The position numbers were made by a program, and so were the translations under genes. Below, piece after piece: positions 1 through 8,068 of a stretch of DNA of 36,077 bases. The DNA is from JBQCEE01 sp051960575 (GTDB lineage: Bacteria; Actinomycetota; Actinomycetes; Mycobacteriales; Jatrophihabitantaceae): the NCBI RefSeq assembly GCF_051960575.1, contig NZ_JBQCEE010000097.1, positions 1 through 36,077 on the forward strand, in the 5' to 3' direction. Within the stretch, counting starts at the first letter, position 1; each line of letters opens with the position of its first letter. Under the pieces are notes generated by a model. That model was not told where the DNA came from and did no database searches. It was given only the letters and a program-made list of their open reading frames with translations.

Positions 1-1349
1 GTCTTGCCGCCGCGGGACGTGAGGATGCCCCGCGCGGCGATCATGCCGTTGAGGTCGTCCGGGTTCGTCTCACGCCGCACCAGGATCACCGACTCGCCCG
101 ACCGCGACCACTTCACCGCGGTGTAGCTGTCGAACACGATCTTGCCGACCGCAGCACCGGGCGAGGCCGCGATGCCGCGCGCGATCCGCTTCGCCGAGCT
201 GTTGTCGGCGAACCTCGGGAACATCAGTTGCGCCAGCTGCGCGCCGCTGACTCGCGAGGTCGCCTCGTCCATGTCGATCAGGCCCTGGTCGACCAGCTGC
301 GTCGCGATGCGGAACGCCGCCGCGGCGGTGCGCTTCCCGACGCGGGTCTGCAGCATCCACAGCTTGCCGCGCTCGATCGTGAACTCGATGTCGCACAGGT
401 CGCGGTAGTGCCCCTCGAGCGTGCTCATGATGCCGAGCAGCTCGTCGTAGGACTGCTTGTCGATGCCCTCCAGGTCGCTCAGCGGCACCGTGTTCCGGAT
501 ACCGGCCACGACGTCCTCGCCCTGCGCGTTCTGCAGGTAGTCGCCGTACACGCCCTGCGCACCGGACGCAGGGTCACGGGTGAACGCGACACCCGTTCCG
601 GAGTCCATACCCAGGTTCCCGAACACCATCGAGCAGATGTTCACCGCCGTGCCAAGGTCGGCCGGGATCCGCTCCTGGCGCCGGTAGATCACCGCACGGT
701 CGGTGTTCCACGAGTCGAACACCGCGCGCACCGCGAGGTCCATCTGCTCGCGCGGATCCTGCGGGAACGGCCGCCCCGCCTGCTTGACGACGATCTCCTT
801 GTACGTCTCGACCAGCCCACGCAGGTCGTCGGCGTCAAGGTCGAGATCGTTCTCGGTGCCCTTCGCGCCCTTCGCCTGCTCCAGCGCCTCGTCGAAATGC
901 TCACCATCGATGCCCAGCACCGTCTTGCCGAACATCTGGATCAACCGCCGGTACGAGTCGAACGCGAACCGCTCGTTGCCCGCCTGCGCCGCCAGACCCC
1001 GCACCGACTGGTCGTTCAGACCGATGTTGAGGACGGTCTCCATCATCCCGGGCATCGAGAACTTCGCCCCCGACCGCACCGACACCAGCAACGGGTCGTC
1101 CGACTGCCCCAGCCGCTTGCCCATCTGCTGCTCGAGCTTCGCCAGATGCTCGCCCACCTCGGCATCGAGACCCTCCGGCTCGCGTCCACTGCGCAGATAC
1201 GCCTGGCACGCCTCCGTCGTGATCGTGAACCCCGGCGGCACCGGCAACCCCAGATTGCTCATCTCCGCCAGATTCGCGCCCTTGCCCCCGAGCAGATCCT
1301 TCAGATCCTTGTTGCCCTCGGCGAAGTCGTACACGTGCTTGTCGGTCAT
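1..1349 (-). CDS. ppdK: Pyruvate, phosphate dikinase, N-terminal part (cut by window edge)
   Basis: Interconverts pyruvate, ATP and phosphate with phosphoenolpyruvate, AMP and pyrophosphate in the cytosol. The reading frame begins at ATG 1349 with MTDKHVYDFAEGN and the family hallmark GGKGANLAEM near residues 21-30, then GLPVPPGFTITTEA, typical of the PPDK ATP-grasp domain. About 449 codons are present. The frame runs off the left edge at DLNGMIAARGILTSRGGKT, directly before the expected TSHAAVVAR segment that carries the phospho-accepting histidine, so the catalytic histidine and the PEP-binding barrel lie outside. A GGAG sits 7 bases before the ATG and a TAGGCT hexamer lies at 1391-1386. 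It is divergent from the gene at 1441. The identification is firm; the full length cannot be judged. Confidence 0.95.
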   Translation of the reverse strand, partial: MTDKHVYDFAEGNKDLKDLLGGKGANLAEMSNLGLPVPPGFTITTEACQAYLRSGREPEGLDAEVGEHLAKLEQQMGKRLGQSDDPLLVSVRSGAKFSMPGMMETVLNIGLNDQSVRGLAAQAGNERFAFDSYRRLIQMFGKTVLGIDGEHFDEALEQAKGAKGTENDLDLDADDLRGLVETYKEIVVKQAGRPFPQDPREQMDLAVRAVFDSWNTDRAVIYRRQERIPADLGTAVNICSMVFGNLGMDSGTGVAFTRDPASGAQGVYGDYLQNAQGEDVVAGIRNTVPLSDLEGIDKQSYDELLGIMSTLEGHYRDLCDIEFTIERGKLWMLQTRVGKRTAAAAFRIATQLVDQGLIDMDEATSRVSGAQLAQLMFPRFADNSSAKRIARGIAASPGAAVGKIVFDSYTAVKWSRSGESVILVRRETNPDDLNGMIAARGILTSRGGK

Positions 1350-1385
1350 CGGTGGCTCCGTCCCGCGCGCGCAGTGGTGCCACGG

Positions 1386-1391
1386 AGCCTA
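1386..1391 (-). promoter_or_regulatory. Possible -10 element of ppdK
   Basis: TAGGCT on the minus strand lies 36 bases before the ppdK ATG, leaving room for a short leader with a GGAG ribosome site. No convincing -35 was seen. This is inference from position and hexamer only. Confidence 0.35.
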
Positions 1392-1440
1392 GTCGGACGC
1401 GCCCGATAGGTGATCGTCCGCGACGGGAAGGGTGTGAGGC

Positions 1441-1863
1441 GTGAGCGACACCGACGACCGTCCCCACCCCGGCCCGAAGCAGGAACCGCAGCCCGGCGGC
1501 GAGGCCGCATCGTCGCCCGCCGGCGCCCGTGACGACGGCGCTGCCGACCACGACGGCGTCGCAGGCGGCGACGGCGCTTCGGGCAGCGACGGCGATCGCA
1601 CCGACGCCAAGATCGGCGACGAGTCGGTGCGCCAGGAGGTCGCCGCGGCGGCGCGCGATGCGGGCTACGGCGACCCGTCCGACGGGCAGGACTACCTGCC
1701 GCGCGACAAGATCCCCTACGACCCGGCCGAGGGCCTGTTGTCCGGCACCGCGATCACCGGCGGCACCGAGATCCCCGGTGAGCACGAGAACCAGCCGGAC
1801 GTCGAGGAGGACGCGCCGGCCGATGACGAACAGCCGACCGAGGACGCACCGGACGAGCACTGA
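1441..1863 (+). CDS. Acidic, probably disordered protein of unknown function
   Basis: A 140-residue protein starting at GTG 1441, with GGAAGGG upstream as a ribosome site. The first 60 residues are nearly all Asp, Gly, Ala, Pro, Ser and Glu, and the C-terminus is again strongly acidic. The only part that looks structured is the centre (about residues 60-110), which contains VRQEVAAAARDAGYGDP and DYLPRDKIPYDPAEGLL. There is no cysteine, signal peptide or membrane segment. It is divergent from ppdK and convergent with dusB. I do not recognise a family. The central segment could be a short binding motif flanked by disordered tails, but that is a guess. Codon use matches the neighbours, which supports a real gene. 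Confidence 0.7.
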   Translation: MSDTDDRPHPGPKQEPQPGGEAASSPAGARDDGAADHDGVAGGDGASGSDGDRTDAKIGDESVRQEVAAAARDAGYGDPSDGQDYLPRDKIPYDPAEGLLSGTAITGGTEIPGEHENQPDVEEDAPADDEQPTEDAPDEH

Positions 1864-1873
1864 CGAATCCGGG

Positions 1874-1894
1874 CGGGTCGACGCGCTCGACCCG
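1874..1894. terminator. Hairpin between convergent genes
   Basis: CGGGTCGA at 1874-1881 pairs exactly with TCGACCCG at 1887-1894 around a 5-base loop. It fills the 41-base gap between the stop of the 1441 gene and the stop of dusB, so it could end transcription from both sides. There is no U-tract. Confidence 0.5.
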
Positions 1895-1904
1895 TCGGGA
1901 AGTC

Positions 1905-3077
1905 TCAGCCGCCGCTGTCGTCGGTCTCGGCGCCGACCGGGACGGCGCACGAGTCGCGGGAGTCGAGCCAGCCGTCGGGCAGGCTGACGGCGCGCACGCC
2001 GGTGGTGCGGCCGCGCGGCTGCCCGTCGTTCACGCTCGGCCACGGCTGGTCGAGGTCGAGCTGCGCGAGCAGGTCGTCCAGTTCGGTCAACGACGAGGCG
2101 GACGCGAGCGAGCGGCGCAGTCCGCCGCCGACCGCAAACCCCTTGAGGTACCACGCGACGTGCTTGCGGAAGTCGGTCACGCCGCGCTGCTCGTCGCCGA
2201 GCCAGTCGACGAGCAGTTCGGCATGGCGCCGCATCGTTCGCGCGACATCCGCGAGCCCCGGACGCGCGCGCTCGGGGCGCCCGGCGAAGGCCGCCGCGAG
2301 GTCGCCGAACAACCACGGTCGGCCGAGGCAGCCGCGGCCGACCACGACGCCGGCGCAGCCGGTCTGCTCGACCATGCGCAGCGCGTCGTCGGCCTCCCAG
2401 ATGTCGCCGTTGCCGAGCACCGAAATGTCGAGCAGTTCGACCAGTTCGGCGATGCGCTGCCAGTCGGCCGTGCCGCCGTAGAACTGGGAGGCCGTGCGGC
2501 CGTGCAGCGCGACGTACGCGACGCCGGCGTCCTGCGCGCGCAGCCCCGCCTCGCGGAAGGTGATGTGGTCGTCGTCGATGCCGACACGCATCTTCACCGT
2601 GACCGGCACCGCCCCGCGCGCCTCCTGCCCCGCGGTGCGCACGAGGCGGTCGAACAGGCCGACGCGCCAGGGCAGCGCCGACCCCCCGCCCTTGCGGGTC
2701 ACCTTGGGCACCGGGCAGCCGAAGTTGAGGTCGACGTGATCGGCGAGGTCCTCGGCGACGATCATGCGCACGGCGGCGCCGACGACGTCGGGATCGACGC
2801 CGTAGAGCTGGATGCTTCGTGGCTGCTCGTCGTGCTCGAAGCGGATCAGCCGCAGCGTCTTCGGGTTGCGCTCGACCAGGGCCCGGGTGGTGATCATCTC
2901 GGAGACGAACAGGCCGCCCGCGGCGCCGGGTGCCAGCGCGCCGGCCATCGCCTCGCGGCACAGGCGGCGGAACGCGGTGTTGGTGATGCCGGCCATTGGC
3001 GCCAGCACGACCGGCGGGTCGGCCTGCACACCGTCGGCCAGCGTCAGCACGCCGGGCGCGGTCACGAGTGCCGTCAT
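1905..3077 (-). CDS. dusB: tRNA-dihydrouridine synthase, DusB/NifR3 family
   Basis: FMN-dependent enzyme that reduces specific uridines in tRNA to dihydrouridine, using NADPH. The 390-residue product shows the TIM-barrel signatures in order: VVLAPMAGITNTAFRRLC (about 23-40), LNFGCPVPKV with the expected catalytic Cys at residue 121, a GGGSALPW turn, MRVGIDDDHITF, LHGRTASQFYGG, VLGNGDIW and GVVVGRGCLGRPWLF, then the C-terminal helical domain with FRKHVAWYLKGF. The ATG at 3077 is preferred over a GTG 36 bases upstream because a GACAAT hexamer ends 6 bases before it, which fits a leaderless message, and because the family starts near there. A C-terminal tail of about 40 residues beyond the fold is weakly conserved in kind. 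Confidence 0.93.
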   Translation of the reverse strand: MTALVTAPGVLTLADGVQADPPVVLAPMAGITNTAFRRLCREAMAGALAPGAAGGLFVSEMITTRALVERNPKTLRLIRFEHDEQPRSIQLYGVDPDVVGAAVRMIVAEDLADHVDLNFGCPVPKVTRKGGGSALPWRVGLFDRLVRTAGQEARGAVPVTVKMRVGIDDDHITFREAGLRAQDAGVAYVALHGRTASQFYGGTADWQRIAELVELLDISVLGNGDIWEADDALRMVEQTGCAGVVVGRGCLGRPWLFGDLAAAFAGRPERARPGLADVARTMRRHAELLVDWLGDEQRGVTDFRKHVAWYLKGFAVGGGLRRSLASASSLTELDDLLAQLDLDQPWPSVNDGQPRGRTTGVRAVSLPDGWLDSRDSCAVPVGAETDDSGG

Positions 3078-3083
3078 GCGTCC

Positions 3084-3089
3084 ATTGTC
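3084..3089 (-). promoter_or_regulatory. -10-like hexamer of dusB (leaderless)
   Basis: GACAAT on the minus strand with a 6-base gap to the dusB ATG at 3077. This spacing recurs at several other genes in the window and supports that start. Confidence 0.45.
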
Positions 3090-3164
3090 CGTGACGCGCG
3101 AGCTCGGGCGCACCGGCGCACCCCACAGCTGTCTCGGCCTGCCGTCCGTCGGCCGCCCGGATCA

Positions 3165-3273
3165 GATCTTGTGCAGCACGCGCGTGTGTTCCCGCGCGCC
3201 ATGCACAAGATCGCGGGGCGGATCGGATCTTGTGCAGGACGCGCGTGTGTTCCCGCGCGCCGTGCACAAGATC
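3165..3273. repeat. Two tandem 48-base palindromes
   Basis: Two near-identical units, 3165-3212 and 3226-3273, repeat at a 61-base step. Each has an outer arm GATCTTGTGCA (3165-3175, 3226-3236) perfectly complementary to TGCACAAGATC (3202-3212, 3263-3273), and an inner GCGCG/CGCGC stem around TGTGTTCC. The copies differ at only a few bases inside. They lie after the stop of the 3281-4300 gene and before dusB, so termination is possible, but the duplication is unusual for a terminator. Confidence 0.8.
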
Positions 3274-3280
3274 GCGGGAC

Positions 3281-4300
3281 CTACGCGGCCGCGACCTGTT
3301 CGCCGCAGATGCGCGCCTCGCCGTTCTCGCTGATCACCGAGAAGGTCCACTTCACGCTGCCGCTCTTGCCGCTCGTCTTGAGCGTGAGGTCGGCCAGGTA
3401 GGTGACGTCGCGGCCGGTCGCCGTCTCGGTCGAGTCGCTGAAGGTCTTGCTGTCGACGTGCACGTTGAAATCGCTCGCCGACGAGTTCACGTTGTTCTCG
3501 AACGTCGTGCGCTGCCGCTCGCAGATGATCGACGCGGCGTCGACCGTGTTGCCGGCGTTGACGTCGTTCATGTACTGCTCGGCGACCGTGCGGGCGTCGT
3601 CCTCGCTCACCGTGCCGCCGCCCGACGTGTCCGAACTCGGCACGTCGCTGGCGGGTGCCGACGACACCATGCCGCTCGGGAAGTCGCCGCCGCCGGACGC
3701 GGGCGCCGACGAGTCGGGCGCCGACGAGGCCCCCGACGGTGCGGCCGAGGTCGACGAGCCGCCCCCGCCCGCGGCGGGGCTCTTCTTGTCGCTGCCTTTG
3801 GTCGCGAAGTACGTGATGAGGCCCGCGGCGACGAGCACGACCACCACCGCGACGGCGATGAGCAGGTTGCGGTTGCCGCCGCTGCCGGACGGGCCGGACG
3901 GCACGTACGGACCACCGGGGCCACCCGGACCACCGGGGCCACCGGGCGCGCCGTAGGGCGGCTGCCCGTACCCGGGCTGCCCGTACTGCGGCTGGCCGTA
4001 CCCGGGCTGCCCGTAGCCGGGCTGGCCCGGCTGGCCGTAGCCCGGCTGGCCCGGCTGGCCCGGCTGGCCCGGCTGCTGCCCGTAGCCGGGCTGGCCGTAG
4101 GACGGTGGCTGCTGCCCGTACCCCGGCTGCGACGCCGGGTCGGACTGCCACGGCTGCGGCGGCTGCTGCGGCTGCGGCGGCTGCGGCGGCTGGCCCGGCT
4201 GCTGACCGTAGGGCGGCTGCTGGCCGTACGGCGGCTGCTGCCCCGGCTGCTGGCCGTAGGGCGGCTGGCCCGGCTCGCCCGGTCCCCCCGGATATGTCAT
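3281..4300 (-). CDS. Single-pass membrane protein with Pro/Gly/Tyr/Gln-rich N-terminal repeats
   Basis: The function is unknown. The 339-residue protein starts at ATG 4300 with GGAAG 5 bases upstream. Residues 1-140 are low complexity, dominated by PGYGQQ and GQPGYGQP repeats and ending in a GGPGGPGGP run. A single hydrophobic segment (about 146-166, LLIAVAVVVVLVAAGLITYF) follows, then a Ser/Ala/Gly-rich linker (about 170-230) and a compact C-terminal domain of about 110 residues with two Cys (in SIICERQ and ARICGEQ) that could form a disulfide. The layout, with a disordered cytoplasmic tail, one membrane pass and a small external domain, is common among actinobacterial envelope proteins, and the C-domain resembles DUF4878-type folds. 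That assignment is tentative. Confidence 0.85.
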   Translation of the reverse strand: MTYPGGPGEPGQPPYGQQPGQQPPYGQQPPYGQQPGQPPQPPQPQQPPQPWQSDPASQPGYGQQPPSYGQPGYGQQPGQPGQPGQPGYGQPGQPGYGQPGYGQPQYGQPGYGQPPYGAPGGPGGPGGPGGPYVPSGPSGSGGNRNLLIAVAVVVVLVAAGLITYFATKGSDKKSPAAGGGGSSTSAAPSGASSAPDSSAPASGGGDFPSGMVSSAPASDVPSSDTSGGGTVSEDDARTVAEQYMNDVNAGNTVDAASIICERQRTTFENNVNSSASDFNVHVDSKTFSDSTETATGRDVTYLADLTLKTSGKSGSVKWTFSVISENGEARICGEQVAAA

Positions 4301-4348
4301 GTCGTCTTCCTCTCCGTCCGTCGCGGACCGCCCGACCGGGTCGCGTCC

Positions 4349-4367
4349 GTGATCAAGGCATGATCAC
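4349..4367. terminator. Short perfect hairpin at the glyS stop
   Basis: GTGATCA (4349-4355) pairs with TGATCAC (4361-4367) across AGGCA. The glyS stop codon lies inside the right arm. There is no U-tract, so the role as terminator is only possible. Confidence 0.4.
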
Positions 4368-5758
4368 GCACCGAGCAACCTGGACGCCAGATACCCGGCC
4401 ACCTGGTCGAGCGCGACCCGCTCCTGGGTCATCGCGTCGCGTTCGCGCACCGTCACCGCCTGGTCGTCGAGGCTGTCGAAGTCCACGGTGATACAGAACG
4501 GCGTGCCGATCTCGTCCTGGCGACGGTAGCGGCGACCGATCGCCTGCGCATCGTCGAACTCGACATTCCAATGCTTTCGTAATGTCGCGGCGAGGTCACG
4601 GGCCATCGGCGAGAGGTCGGCGTTGCGCGACAGCGGCAGCACCGCCGCCTTGACCGGGGCGAGCCTCGGGTCGAGGCGCAGCACCGTGCGCTTCTCCATG
4701 ACGCCCTTCGCGTTCGGCGCCTCGTCCTCGCTGTACGCGTCGAGCAGGAACGCCAGGACCGCGCGGGTGAGGCCCGCGGCCGGCTCGATGACGTAGGGCG
4801 TCCAGCGCTCGTTCTTCTCCTGGTCGAAGTAGGTGAGGTCGGCGCCCGAGTGCTGCTTGTGCGTCGTCAGGTCGAAGTCGGTGCGGTTCGCGATGCCCTC
4901 GAGCTCGGCGAACTCGCTGCCGCCGAAGCCGAAGCTGTACTCGATGTCGACGGTGCGCTTCGAGTAGTGCGACAGCTTCTCCTTCGGGTGCTCGTAGTAG
5001 CGCAGGTGCGCCGGGTCGATGCCGAGGTCGACGTACCAGTCCCAGCGCTGCTGCAGCCAGTACTCGTGCCACTGCTCGTCGGTGCCGGGCTCGACGAAGA
5101 ACTCCATCTCCATCTGCTCGAACTCGCGCGTCCGGAAGATGAAGTTGCCGGGCGTGATCTCGTTGCGGAAGCTCTTGCCGGTCTGCGCAATGCCGAAGGG
5201 CGGCTTCTTCCGCGCCGTGGTCATGACGTTGAGGAAGTTGACGAAGATGCCCTGCGCGGTCTCGGGGCGCAGGTAGTGCAGGCCGCTCTCGTCCTCGACC
5301 GGGCCGAGGTAGGTCTTGAGCATGCCGCTGAACTGCTTCGGCTCGGTCCACTGGCCGCGGGTGCCGCAGTTGGGGCAGGCGATGTCCTTGAGCCCGTGCT
5401 CCGGCGCCAGGCCCTTGCGCGCCTCGAAGTCCTCCTCGAGGTGGTCGGCACGGTACCGGCGGTGGCAGTGCAGGCACTCGGTCAGCGGGTCGCTGAAGGT
5501 GGCGACGTGGCCCGACGCCTCCCACACCTGCGGGGCGAGGATGACGGCCGAGTCGATGCCCACGATGTCCTCGCGGCCGGTGACCATCGCCTTCCACCAC
5601 TGCCGGCGGACGTTCTCCTTGAGTTCGACGCCGAGCGGGCCGTAGTCCCAGGCCGAGCGGCTGCCGCCGTAGATCTCGCTGGACGGGTAGACGAAGCCCC
5701 GCCGCTTGCTCAGGTTGACGACGGCGTCGTTGCGGGCACTGAGGGAAGCGGCGGGCAC
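4364..5758 (-). CDS. glyS: Glycine--tRNA ligase (single-chain class II type)
   Basis: Charges tRNA-Gly with glycine using ATP. The 464-residue product is the short homodimeric type, not the alpha/beta type. Visible features: NLSKRRGFVYPSSEIYGG at the N-terminus, WDYGPLGVELKENVRRQWW, the zinc-knuckle-like CLHCHRRY and CPNCGTRG pairs, the class II motif 2 region FRNEITPGNFIFRTREFEQMEMEFF, RPETAQGIFVNF, and motif 3 EPAAGLTRAVLAFLLDAY, followed by the anticodon-binding domain. The start is GTG 5758, chosen because AGGAG lies 5 bases upstream. The first 49 bases overlap the 3' end of the PAP2 gene, so it may be translated from that message. Confidence 0.96.
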   Translation of the reverse strand: MPAASLSARNDAVVNLSKRRGFVYPSSEIYGGSRSAWDYGPLGVELKENVRRQWWKAMVTGREDIVGIDSAVILAPQVWEASGHVATFSDPLTECLHCHRRYRADHLEEDFEARKGLAPEHGLKDIACPNCGTRGQWTEPKQFSGMLKTYLGPVEDESGLHYLRPETAQGIFVNFLNVMTTARKKPPFGIAQTGKSFRNEITPGNFIFRTREFEQMEMEFFVEPGTDEQWHEYWLQQRWDWYVDLGIDPAHLRYYEHPKEKLSHYSKRTVDIEYSFGFGGSEFAELEGIANRTDFDLTTHKQHSGADLTYFDQEKNERWTPYVIEPAAGLTRAVLAFLLDAYSEDEAPNAKGVMEKRTVLRLDPRLAPVKAAVLPLSRNADLSPMARDLAATLRKHWNVEFDDAQAIGRRYRRQDEIGTPFCITVDFDSLDDQAVTVRERDAMTQERVALDQVAGYLASRLLGA

Positions 5759-6885
5759 GAGGACTCCTGCGGTGGTTCTGCGATCGGAGTGTCCAGCGTA
5801 TCGGGGGCCGCGACCTCGTCGGTCCGCTGCGCGGCACCGGGCGGCGTCCCCGGCCCGGCCCGCCGAGCCGCGATCCGCCGTTCGACCCGGTCCGCGGCGG
5901 CGTGCAGGGCGAACGCGGTCGCGGCGCCCAGGAGGCAGTCGGTGACGTAGTGCTCGGCGGTGTAGACGAGCGTGAACGCCATCGCGAACGGATAGAGGGC
6001 GAGCAGCGGACGCAGCAGGCGCGGCGTGCGCCGCCAGAGGAACAGCACCAGCAGGGTCGTGGCGCCGACGTGCAGCGACGGCACGGCGGCGAGCGGGTCG
6101 AAGTAGGCGTGCCCCTTCTGGATGATGCCGCCGAAGTACTTGATGTGCAGGGCGCCGTACCCGCGGTACACGGTGGCCTCGAGGTACGGGTGGGCGCCGG
6201 CGTGGGTCATGTGCAGCGGCCCGAGCAGTCCGCCGTGCGCGGTGTACTTCGAGTCGAAGTTGATGCAGTACGGGTCGGTCGGGTGGTCGGCGACCTGGAT
6301 CGGCGTGCAGCGCGCGGCGGCCCACGGCGGTGCGCACGGGATCAGCACGAACAGCGCGTAGCAGCCCAGTGACAGCCCCATGAAGCGCAACGACCAGCGG
6401 TAGAAGTCGGCGCGGCGCCGCAGCCAGAGCACACCGGCGGTGACGAACGGGGCGAAGAAGTAGGACATGTAGACCAGGCAGACCGCGATGTCGTACCACT
6501 GGACACTCGCCTGCTTGAGGTGCTCCTGCAGCCAGACGCTCGGCACGTGCCCGAAGCCCAGCACCTTGTCGACGTCGATCTGCGGGTGCCACCAGCCGGG
6601 CAGGCCGACCTGGTAGGCGAAGCCGCGCAGCCGGTCGTAGGCGAGCAGGACGGCCGCGAAGGGCAGGATGTCGATCACGACCCACAGCAGCCAGATCGGA
6701 CGCCGGCCGACACAGGCGCACGCGAGGCCGGCGGCGATCCAGGCCAGCAGTGTTTGGGCGTCGAGCGGCACGCCCTGGTCGCGCCACTGCAGCACGAGCA
6801 CGACGGCCCACGTGATGAGCAGCCCCCAGCGCACGCCCAGCAGCACCGCCTGCCGCGGCGAACGGCGGGCCTCGGCAAGTATCAC
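5710..6885 (-). CDS. PAP2-superfamily membrane phosphatase (Aur1/Ipt1-like)
   Basis: A 391-residue polytopic membrane protein, likely a phosphatidate or undecaprenyl-pyrophosphate type phosphatase or an inositol-lipid phosphotransferase. It has six or more hydrophobic segments from about residue 15 onward. The PAP2 active site is recognisable as AVPSLHVGATT (PSxH motif) and YTAEHYVTDCLLG (H-x3-D motif) in the last third. A cysteine-containing extracytoplasmic loop (IPCAPPWAAARCTP) could hold a disulfide. Start is GTG 6885, overlapping the stop of the preceding gene by 4 bases. The C-terminal tail of about 50 residues is Pro/Ala-rich and extends into glyS. Its position directly after uppS suggests a lipid-carrier role, but substrate cannot be read from sequence. 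Confidence 0.88.
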   Translation of the reverse strand: MILAEARRSPRQAVLLGVRWGLLITWAVVLVLQWRDQGVPLDAQTLLAWIAAGLACACVGRRPIWLLWVVIDILPFAAVLLAYDRLRGFAYQVGLPGWWHPQIDVDKVLGFGHVPSVWLQEHLKQASVQWYDIAVCLVYMSYFFAPFVTAGVLWLRRRADFYRWSLRFMGLSLGCYALFVLIPCAPPWAAARCTPIQVADHPTDPYCINFDSKYTAHGGLLGPLHMTHAGAHPYLEATVYRGYGALHIKYFGGIIQKGHAYFDPLAAVPSLHVGATTLLVLFLWRRTPRLLRPLLALYPFAMAFTLVYTAEHYVTDCLLGAATAFALHAAADRVERRIAARRAGPGTPPGAAQRTDEVAAPDTLDTPIAEPPQESSCPPLPSVPATTPSST

Positions 6886-7223
6886 GGTGCCGTGCGGCCT
6901 TCCTCGCCGACCGGCGTGCGGTCGCTGCGGTGGGCGACGGCGACACCGCCGGGTGCGACGTCGACCAGTGTCTCGAACGCGCCGGGCAGGTCGGCGGCGC
7001 CGGCGAGCAGCGGTGTCGCGCCGACCTTGACGTCGAAGTTGCCGAGCGCCCGCCGGTACGAGCCGACGTTCTCCCACTCGGTCACCAGCACCCACGCGGT
7101 CGGGTCGTCGGTCGAGCGGCCGAGGCTGCCCCGCAGGTAGCCCGGGCGCCCGGCCAGCGCGGTGAGCGCGCGGCGCGCCTCGTCGACGAGGTCGTCGCCC
7201 TGCAGGTGCGCGATCGCGATCAT
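6882..7223 (-). CDS. Small antibiotic-biosynthesis-monooxygenase (ABM) domain protein
   Basis: A 113-residue soluble protein with the dimeric alpha/beta-barrel pattern of ABM proteins: MIAIAHLQ, then LTALAGRPGYLRGSLGRS, WVLVTEWENVGSYRRALGNFDV. Such proteins may be small cofactor-independent oxygenases or stress-related proteins; no substrate can be assigned. ATG 7223 overlaps the uppS stop by 4 bases and its own stop overlaps the PAP2 start by 4, so the three are translationally linked. An upstream in-frame extension to 7313 exists but lies wholly inside uppS and is rejected. Confidence 0.85.
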   Translation of the reverse strand: MIAIAHLQGDDLVDEARRALTALAGRPGYLRGSLGRSTDDPTAWVLVTEWENVGSYRRALGNFDVKVGATPLLAGAADLPGAFETLVDVAPGGVAVAHRSDRTPVGEEGRTAP

Positions 7224-8032
7224 GCCGTGACCCCTGGGGCGCCGCTCGCCTCGACCGGCCCCGCGGCCCCGAAGCGCCGGTCGCGGCGGGCGTAGTCGAG
7301 GCAGGCCTGCCACAGGTGGCGCCGGTCGAAGTCGGGCCAGGGGGTGTCGATGAAGACCAGTTCGGCGTAGGCGGCCTGCCAGAGCAGGAAGTTGGACGTG
7401 CGCTGCTCGCCGGAGGTGCGGATGAACAGGTCGACATCGGGCAGGCCCGGCTCGTCGAGGTGCGCGCCGATGGTGCGCTCGTCGATCTTGGCCGGATTGA
7501 TGCGGCCGGCCTGCACCTCACGGGCGATCGCGCGCACGGCGTCGACGATCTCGGCGCGGCCGCCGTAGTTCACGCAGAACTGCAGGGTGAGCCGGTCGTT
7601 GTCGCGCGTGTACTGCTCGGCGTCCTCGAGCTGGTCGATGACGCTGCGCCACAGCCGCGGCCGCCGGCCGGCCCAGCGGATGCGCACGCCGAGCGCGGCC
7701 AGCTCGTCGCGCCGGCGGCGGATGACGTCCTTGTTGAAGCCCATGAGGAAGCGCACCTCCTCGGGCGTGCGCCGCCAGTTCTCGGTCGAGAAGGCGTAGG
7801 CCGAGATGGTGCCGATGCCCAGTTCGATGGCGCCGTGCAGCACGTCCATGAGGCTCGCCTCGCCGGCGCGGTGCCCCTCGGTGCGCGGCAACCCCCGCTG
7901 GTGGGCCCAGCGACCGTTGCCGTCCATGACGATCGCGACGTGCTGCGGCACGAGGTTGCGCGGGATCGCCGGCGGTGTCGCACCGGACGGGTGCGGCGGC
8001 GGGTCGGGCCAGATGCGCGCGTCCCGAGCCAT
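7220..8032 (-). CDS. uppS: Isoprenyl (undecaprenyl-type) diphosphate synthase, cis
   Basis: Builds the long-chain cis-polyprenyl diphosphate lipid carrier for peptidoglycan by adding isopentenyl diphosphate units. The 270 residues contain the first signature HVAIVMDGNGRWA (Asp37 is the expected catalytic residue), EGHRAG, YAFSTENW, the NYGGRAEI segment, and the C-terminal DLFIRTSGEQRTSNFLLW with AELVF. The first 28 residues are a Pro-rich extension, common in actinobacteria. A TACGGT hexamer ends 6 bases before ATG 8032, so a leaderless message that starts at this gene is likely, separate from recO upstream. Chain length (C50 or C55) is not decidable from sequence alone. Confidence 0.95.
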   Translation of the reverse strand: MARDARIWPDPPPHPSGATPPAIPRNLVPQHVAIVMDGNGRWAHQRGLPRTEGHRAGEASLMDVLHGAIELGIGTISAYAFSTENWRRTPEEVRFLMGFNKDVIRRRRDELAALGVRIRWAGRRPRLWRSVIDQLEDAEQYTRDNDRLTLQFCVNYGGRAEIVDAVRAIAREVQAGRINPAKIDERTIGAHLDEPGLPDVDLFIRTSGEQRTSNFLLWQAAYAELVFIDTPWPDFDRRHLWQACLDYARRDRRFGAAGPVEASGAPGVTA

Positions 8033-8038
8033 CCGGAC

Positions 8039-8044
8039 ACCGTA
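8039..8044 (-). promoter_or_regulatory. -10-like hexamer of uppS (leaderless)
   Basis: TACGGT on the minus strand, 6 bases before the uppS ATG, in the 36-base gap after recO. Confidence 0.5.
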
Positions 8045-8068
8045 CTCAACTCACCTCGGACGCTCCGC

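Noticed and set aside
901..3267. A 788-codon minus-strand frame spanning ppdK and dusB
   Set aside because: It overlaps two well-identified genes in another frame and has an Arg/Ala/Gly-rich sequence without domains.
3165..3273. Possible CRISPR array
   Set aside because: Only two units, each itself a full palindrome, with a 13-base gap and no cas genes; real arrays have longer spacers and more repeats.
3281..4300. Collagen-like protein
   Set aside because: The GPGGPGG run is only about ten residues; most of the N-terminus is a PGYGQ-type repeat, not Gly-X-Y triplets.
4364..5758. T-box leader before glyS
   Set aside because: The region upstream of glyS is coding sequence of the PAP2 gene and contains no T-box core.
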